Assembly (NCBI GenBank): GCA_031270755.1
Contig: JAISWV010000086.1
Coordinates: 1-8,719, forward strand
Reading direction: 5' to 3'
Source: Synergistaceae bacterium
GTDB lineage: Bacteria > Synergistota > Synergistia > Synergistales > Aminobacteriaceae
DNA length: 8,719 nucleotides
The translations under genes and the position numbers were made by a program. The notes beneath the pieces were generated by a model. It did not search any database. It was not told the DNA's origin and saw nothing but the letters and a program-made list of their open reading frames with translations. Positions 5,595-8,719 of this stretch are shown in pieces (the first letter of the stretch is position 1; each line of letters begins with the position of its first letter).

Positions 5595-7346
5595 ATGAGC
5601 AAAATCTATGGCATTGACCTGGGCACGACCAATTCGTGCATTTCTGTGTTGAAAGACGGAAAACCTTACACCATCCCTGTGGACGGAAACGGGATCGTTC
5701 CGTCGGTGGTGAGCCTCGACGGGTCGAATTTGTTGGTGGGGCGCAAGGCCTGGAACCGGGCCGCGGCTTTTCCCGAGCAAAGCATCCGCTCCGTGAAGCG
5801 CCTCATGGGAACGACGGAAAAACTTAAATTGGGAAATAAAGACTACGACCCGGAGGACATCTCCGCGATGATTTTGCGTTATCTCTGTGACGAGGCCCTC
5901 AGAATCGAAGGACACGAAGTGGAGAAGGTCGTCATCACCGTGCCGGCCTACTTCAGCGACGCCCAGCGCCGGGCCACCATGGAGGCTGGCAAAAGGGCGG
6001 GGCTGACGGTGGAGCGCATCATCAACGAGCCCACGGCGGCCGCCTTGTTTTACGATCACGTTCTCGCCTCCGACGGAGAGCCGGAGTCGAAAAACTCGGC
6101 CGAAGCCCTGCCGAAAGAGGCCTCTCAGTACGCTCTGGTGTACGACTTGGGGGGCGGGACCTTCGACGTGTCCGTGCTGCACATGGGGGAAATCATCGAG
6201 GTCCTCGCCAGCACGGGGGACACCCATCTGGGAGGCGACGACTTCGACAAGCGGATCGTGAGGCACCTCCTCCATGAGATCAAAGAAAAAGAGAAGGTGG
6301 ATTTGGAGGACTACGTTCCTGCCCTGGCGCGGCTCAACGCCGTCGCGGAGCGGGCCAAGATCTCTCTTTCCGAGAAGGCCTCGGTCCGGGTGGAAGAAAC
6401 GCGTATCCCGACGCCCAAGGGTAAAAGCTGCACCGTGTCCATGGAGTTCTCCCGCGAGGAGTTCGAGGCCATGACCGAGGACTTTGTGGATCGTACCGTG
6501 GCCTCCGTGGAAAAGGCCATGGAGGAGGCCAAACTGTCCCCCGACAAGATCGGAAAGGTCCTGCTCGTGGGAGGAATGACCCGCATGCCCGCCATCGCGG
6601 CCCGGCTCGAACAAATTTTCGGGGGCGCGCGGATGCCCGTCGTCGACCCGGACTTGAGCGTATCCAACGGCGCGTCCATCCAGGGCGGAATCATCTCCGG
6701 GGAGAACTGCGAGCAGATTCTGGTGGACGTGACGCCCCATACCCTCAGCTTGGAGAGCCTCACCTACGATTACGAGCAGCTGGAGTGCTCCCCCATCATT
6801 CCGCGCAACACTCAAATCCCCGTGACCCGGGCTCGTACCTTCGCCACGGTATCCCACCACCAAAGAATCGCCGAATTGAAGGTCTACCAGGGCGAATCCC
6901 GCTTCCCGGCAGACAACACCCTGATCGGCGAGACGTACCTGGAGCTGGCCCCGGCGGAGGCTCACTGCCCCATCCTCGTGGAGTATTCTTACGACCTCAC
7001 CGGGATCGTTCACTTGGTGGCGGAGCAGAAGGGCTACAGCAGAAAGACGGAGATCCGCATCGACAGCCGCAATCCACAGCTTTTCTCTTCTCAAGGGCTG
7101 CAGGAGATCGAAGACGGCGCGGACGACGAAGATGAAGAAGCCGAAGAGCAGGCGATCGCCATCAATTTCGTCACCCAGAGGGCCCGGAACCTCATCTCGA
7201 AGATGCAGGACGGGGAAAAGAAAAACGCTTTGGCGGAGGCTTTGGCCCGGTACGAAAAAGCCCTGGTGGACGACGACAGTCTCGTGGACGAAATCGAAGA
7301 CGAGCTGCTTGCCCTCATAGAAGAAGAGGCTTTGGAAGAAGAATGA
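5595..7346 (+). CDS. DnaK-like Hsp70 family chaperone (paralogue)
   Basis: Cytosolic Hsp70: ATP binding and hydrolysis control the grip on unfolded client peptides. The 583 residues carry phosphate-1 IDLGTTNS (7-14), catalytic Lys 68 in VKRLMG, NEPTAAA with Glu 145, phosphate-2 DLGGGTFD with Asp 184, Thr 189 and Asp 191, [11 protein letters not shown] about 208-218, and the adenosine motif [10 protein letters not shown] (323-332). All key ATPase residues are present. The interdomain linker and start of the substrate domain follow ([14 protein letters not shown], 375-388), then a beta substrate-binding domain to about 490. The C-terminal lid is short (about 93 residues) with acidic patches (505-518) and an EEE end. 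Compared with DnaK, a longer loop of about 15 extra residues lies between the NEPTAAA and phosphate-2 motifs (about 157-178). Housekeeping DnaK is usually 610-640 residues, and its operon often carries CIRCE; neither applies here. With its own GrpE-like and J-like neighbours, this is most likely a specialised paralogue. Confidence 0.95.
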   Translation: MSKIYGIDLGTTNSCISVLKDGKPYTIPVDGNGIVPSVVSLDGSNLLVGRKAWNRAAAFPEQSIRSVKRLMGTTEKLKLGNKDYDPEDISAMILRYLCDEALRIEGHEVEKVVITVPAYFSDAQRRATMEAGKRAGLTVERIINEPTAAALFYDHVLASDGEPESKNSAEALPKEASQYALVYDLGGGTFDVSVLHMGEIIEVLASTGDTHLGGDDFDKRIVRHLLHEIKEKEKVDLEDYVPALARLNAVAERAKISLSEKASVRVEETRIPTPKGKSCTVSMEFSREEFEAMTEDFVDRTVASVEKAMEEAKLSPDKIGKVLLVGGMTRMPAIAARLEQIFGGARMPVVDPDLSVSNGASIQGGIISGENCEQILVDVTPHTLSLESLTYDYEQLECSPIIPRNTQIPVTRARTFATVSHHQRIAELKVYQGESRFPADNTLIGETYLELAPAEAHCPILVEYSYDLTGIVHLVAEQKGYSRKTEIRIDSRNPQLFSSQGLQEIEDGADDEDEEAEEQAIAINFVTQRARNLISKMQDGEKKNALAEALARYEKALVDDDSLVDEIEDELLALIEEEALEEE

Positions 7347-7414
7347 GGCCACGAAAGGACCCGATGGTCATTTTGACGATGAACTTCGATGCGAAAGGTT
7401 TTTGACGCGAAAAC
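7347..7414 (+). other. Gap with a 13-codon mini-ORF and a TTTTGACG direct repeat
   Basis: A mini-ORF of 13 codons starts at ATG 7364 and stops with TGA at 7403-7405, 9 bases before the next gene. An AAAGGA (7354-7359) lies 4 bases upstream of it. TTTTGACG occurs at 7371-7378 and again at 7400-7407, 29 bases apart. The following gene lacks a ribosome site at normal distance (the nearest, AAAGG at 7394-7398, is 16 bases off), so coupling from the mini-ORF or the hsp70 gene is possible. No terminator is visible. Confidence 0.3.
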
Positions 7415-8719
7415 ATGTCTAAAAAAGATAAAAAGAAGCCCCAACAGAATCTCTCGCTGAAGGAGCGGCTGGAAAAACACTGGAACAACCGTAACTGGGC
7501 TGCTTTTGTTTCTCTTTTCCTTCGAGACAGAGGGGCTTCGATGCGGACGCCCTGGGCTTCCCGGTGGGACGACGCGCTTTACAATTGCCTGACGAACGCG
7601 CTCTTTGTGGAAAAAGACCTCAAGAGCGTGGCGATGGCACTGGAGCTCGTTCGGGAGGAACGGGGCATCTCGGGAGTATCGCCTCTCCTCTGCGACTGCG
7701 CGGACGTGGCTTCGGATTTTTTGAACATTTATCAAAGCGGCGTCGTGAGCAAGCCCTCCCCTCTCCTGGCGGAAGCCGGCCTGCCTTCTTCTTATTCCGC
7801 TCTCCGCGGGGAATTGGTGTCCCTTGCCGCCACGAAGACGAAAAAGTCGCCTCAAAACGAGGCGGAAAACCTGGTGAAGAAACTGGCGACGCAGCATGCT
7901 AAGCTGGAGCGCGCGAAGACGGCGATACCTTACGCGACCTGGATGAAAATCGCGAAAGAGCTGCAAGACTCCACCAGTGACATAGAATGCTCCAACGTGT
8001 TTCAGGCGGTGCACTCCATCGTTACCCTCGTACACAAACTGGTTCTTACAGGGAAGGGCGAAAACGCTCTCCGGGACGCCGGGAGCCTGTTGGCGGATCC
8101 GGTCTTCCGTCACATTCCTCAAAACCAGACCCACCCGGCGGTGAGGACTCTCTGGGAATTTTTCTGCCAAACGGGAGAGCGAAAGTACGGTAAAGACTGG
8201 GGAGGTATCGCGCGCGTCCTTCAGCTGTCCTTTATGAAGCCGCTCCATCCCGACCTGGAGCAGTTGAAAAGCCAGTACGACCGCCTGACGAAAATGAAGA
8301 AAAACGAGTTTCTGGACGAGGTCCTTCAGTCCGCCTTGCTGGTCGACACCTCCCGGTGGACGGATCAGGAAAACTATATTTTGAGGATGTTTTTCGTACT
8401 TTCTTTCAGGGAAACCGATTTTGGAGAGTCGAAGCCTTTCGAGCTCGTCCGTTTTTTGGAGTCTTTCAAGATCCTGGGAGAGATCGGCCGCAAGTGGCGC
8501 CCGGAAGCCCCGTGGACCAACAAGATCCGAAGCTGCTTCGAGGATACGATTCTCAACCTTCCTCGAAAATTTTTTCCCACTTTGTCCCAGTGGAATTTGC
8601 CTTATGAGGTAATGACGCCTACGACTCTTCTGTACTTCGCTCTGATCGATCCGTACAACTCGGTGGTAAAAGAGGCGGTAACGCTGCCCCTGACTCTTTC
8701 TCAGAGCGAGATGCAGTCC
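7415..8719 (+). CDS. Unrecognised cassette protein, 3' partial
   Basis: The frame is open for 435 codons from ATG 7415 to the right edge without a stop. The frame is closed upstream by TGA at 7403-7405, so ATG 7415 is the only ATG start possible for this length, although its ribosome site is poor. I do not recognise the family. The protein starts with a lysine-rich, probably disordered tip (MSKKDKKKPQQ). The rest looks soluble and mostly helical, with many Leu-rich amphipathic stretches and conspicuous tryptophans (HWNNRNW, TPWASRW, RKWRPEAPW). There is no signal peptide, membrane segment, Walker motif or cysteine cluster. The helix pattern is reminiscent of helical-repeat scaffolds such as TPR or HEAT proteins, but no repeat register is convincing. 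It follows the hsp70 gene by 68 bases on the same strand, so it may be a client, adaptor or effector of that chaperone. Codon use is slightly less GC-rich than in the upstream genes. Confidence 0.85.
   Translation, partial: MSKKDKKKPQQNLSLKERLEKHWNNRNWAAFVSLFLRDRGASMRTPWASRWDDALYNCLTNALFVEKDLKSVAMALELVREERGISGVSPLLCDCADVASDFLNIYQSGVVSKPSPLLAEAGLPSSYSALRGELVSLAATKTKKSPQNEAENLVKKLATQHAKLERAKTAIPYATWMKIAKELQDSTSDIECSNVFQAVHSIVTLVHKLVLTGKGENALRDAGSLLADPVFRHIPQNQTHPAVRTLWEFFCQTGERKYGKDWGGIARVLQLSFMKPLHPDLEQLKSQYDRLTKMKKNEFLDEVLQSALLVDTSRWTDQENYILRMFFVLSFRETDFGESKPFELVRFLESFKILGEIGRKWRPEAPWTNKIRSCFEDTILNLPRKFFPTLSQWNLPYEVMTPTTLLYFALIDPYNSVVKEAVTLPLTLSQSEMQS

Noticed and set aside
5547..7352. 601-codon open frame on the minus strand opposite the hsp70 gene
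   Set aside because: The plus strand encodes an unmistakable Hsp70. Long antisense frames are a known by-product of GC-rich codon use in this family, and the minus-strand product shows no motif.
7091..8248. 385-codon minus-strand frame across the hsp70 end and the unknown gene
   Set aside because: It spans two plus-strand genes and their gap, its end is low-complexity serine antisense to the acidic Hsp70 tail, and the plus-strand frame is open for 435 codons with better composition.
2..8719. CRISPR array, insertion sequence, tRNA or attachment site
   Set aside because: No regularly spaced repeats, terminal inverted repeats, transposase motifs or tRNA-like folds were seen on either strand.

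Overview
The window comes from a GC-rich bacterium. All six genes lie on the + strand with short gaps, Shine-Dalgarno sequences are strong, and one gene starts with TTG. No marker fixes the taxon. The GC-rich codon use and the mix of a MacB-type permease with a paralogous Hsp70 set would suit, for example, a Synergistota- or Deltaproteobacteria-like diderm, but that is a guess. There are no tRNA, rRNA, CRISPR or transposon features.

Layout. Positions 2-3091 hold the 3' part of a gene for a SNF2/Swi2-family ATPase (all helicase motifs intact, N-terminus cut off by the window). Positions 3156-4373 encode a MacB/FtsX-type ABC transporter permease without its ATPase. Positions 4459-7346 form a compact chaperone cassette: a GrpE-like nucleotide exchange factor (4459-5169), a 125-residue J-domain-like protein overlapping it by 8 bases (5162-5539), and a DnaK-like Hsp70 (5595-7346). 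From 7415 a large unrecognised gene runs off the right edge with 435 open codons. No gap exceeds 85 bases.

How it may work together. The three chaperone genes reproduce the DnaK-DnaJ-GrpE cycle in miniature: an Hsp70 ATPase, a J-like partner and an exchange factor. The set is diverged. The J-like protein has Pro-Pro-Glu where canonical J domains have His-Pro-Asp. The GrpE-like protein has an extra acidic tail. The Hsp70 has an enlarged nucleotide-binding-domain loop and a short lid. It looks like a dedicated, client-specific Hsp70 machine rather than the housekeeping one, and the unknown fourth protein is the natural candidate for client or cofactor. Whether the SNF2 ATPase belongs to the same system cannot be decided from this window.

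The most interesting signals are the HPD-less J protein inside an otherwise complete Hsp70 cassette, the unknown fourth gene, and a small hairpin that could mask the ribosome binding site of the grpE-like gene.
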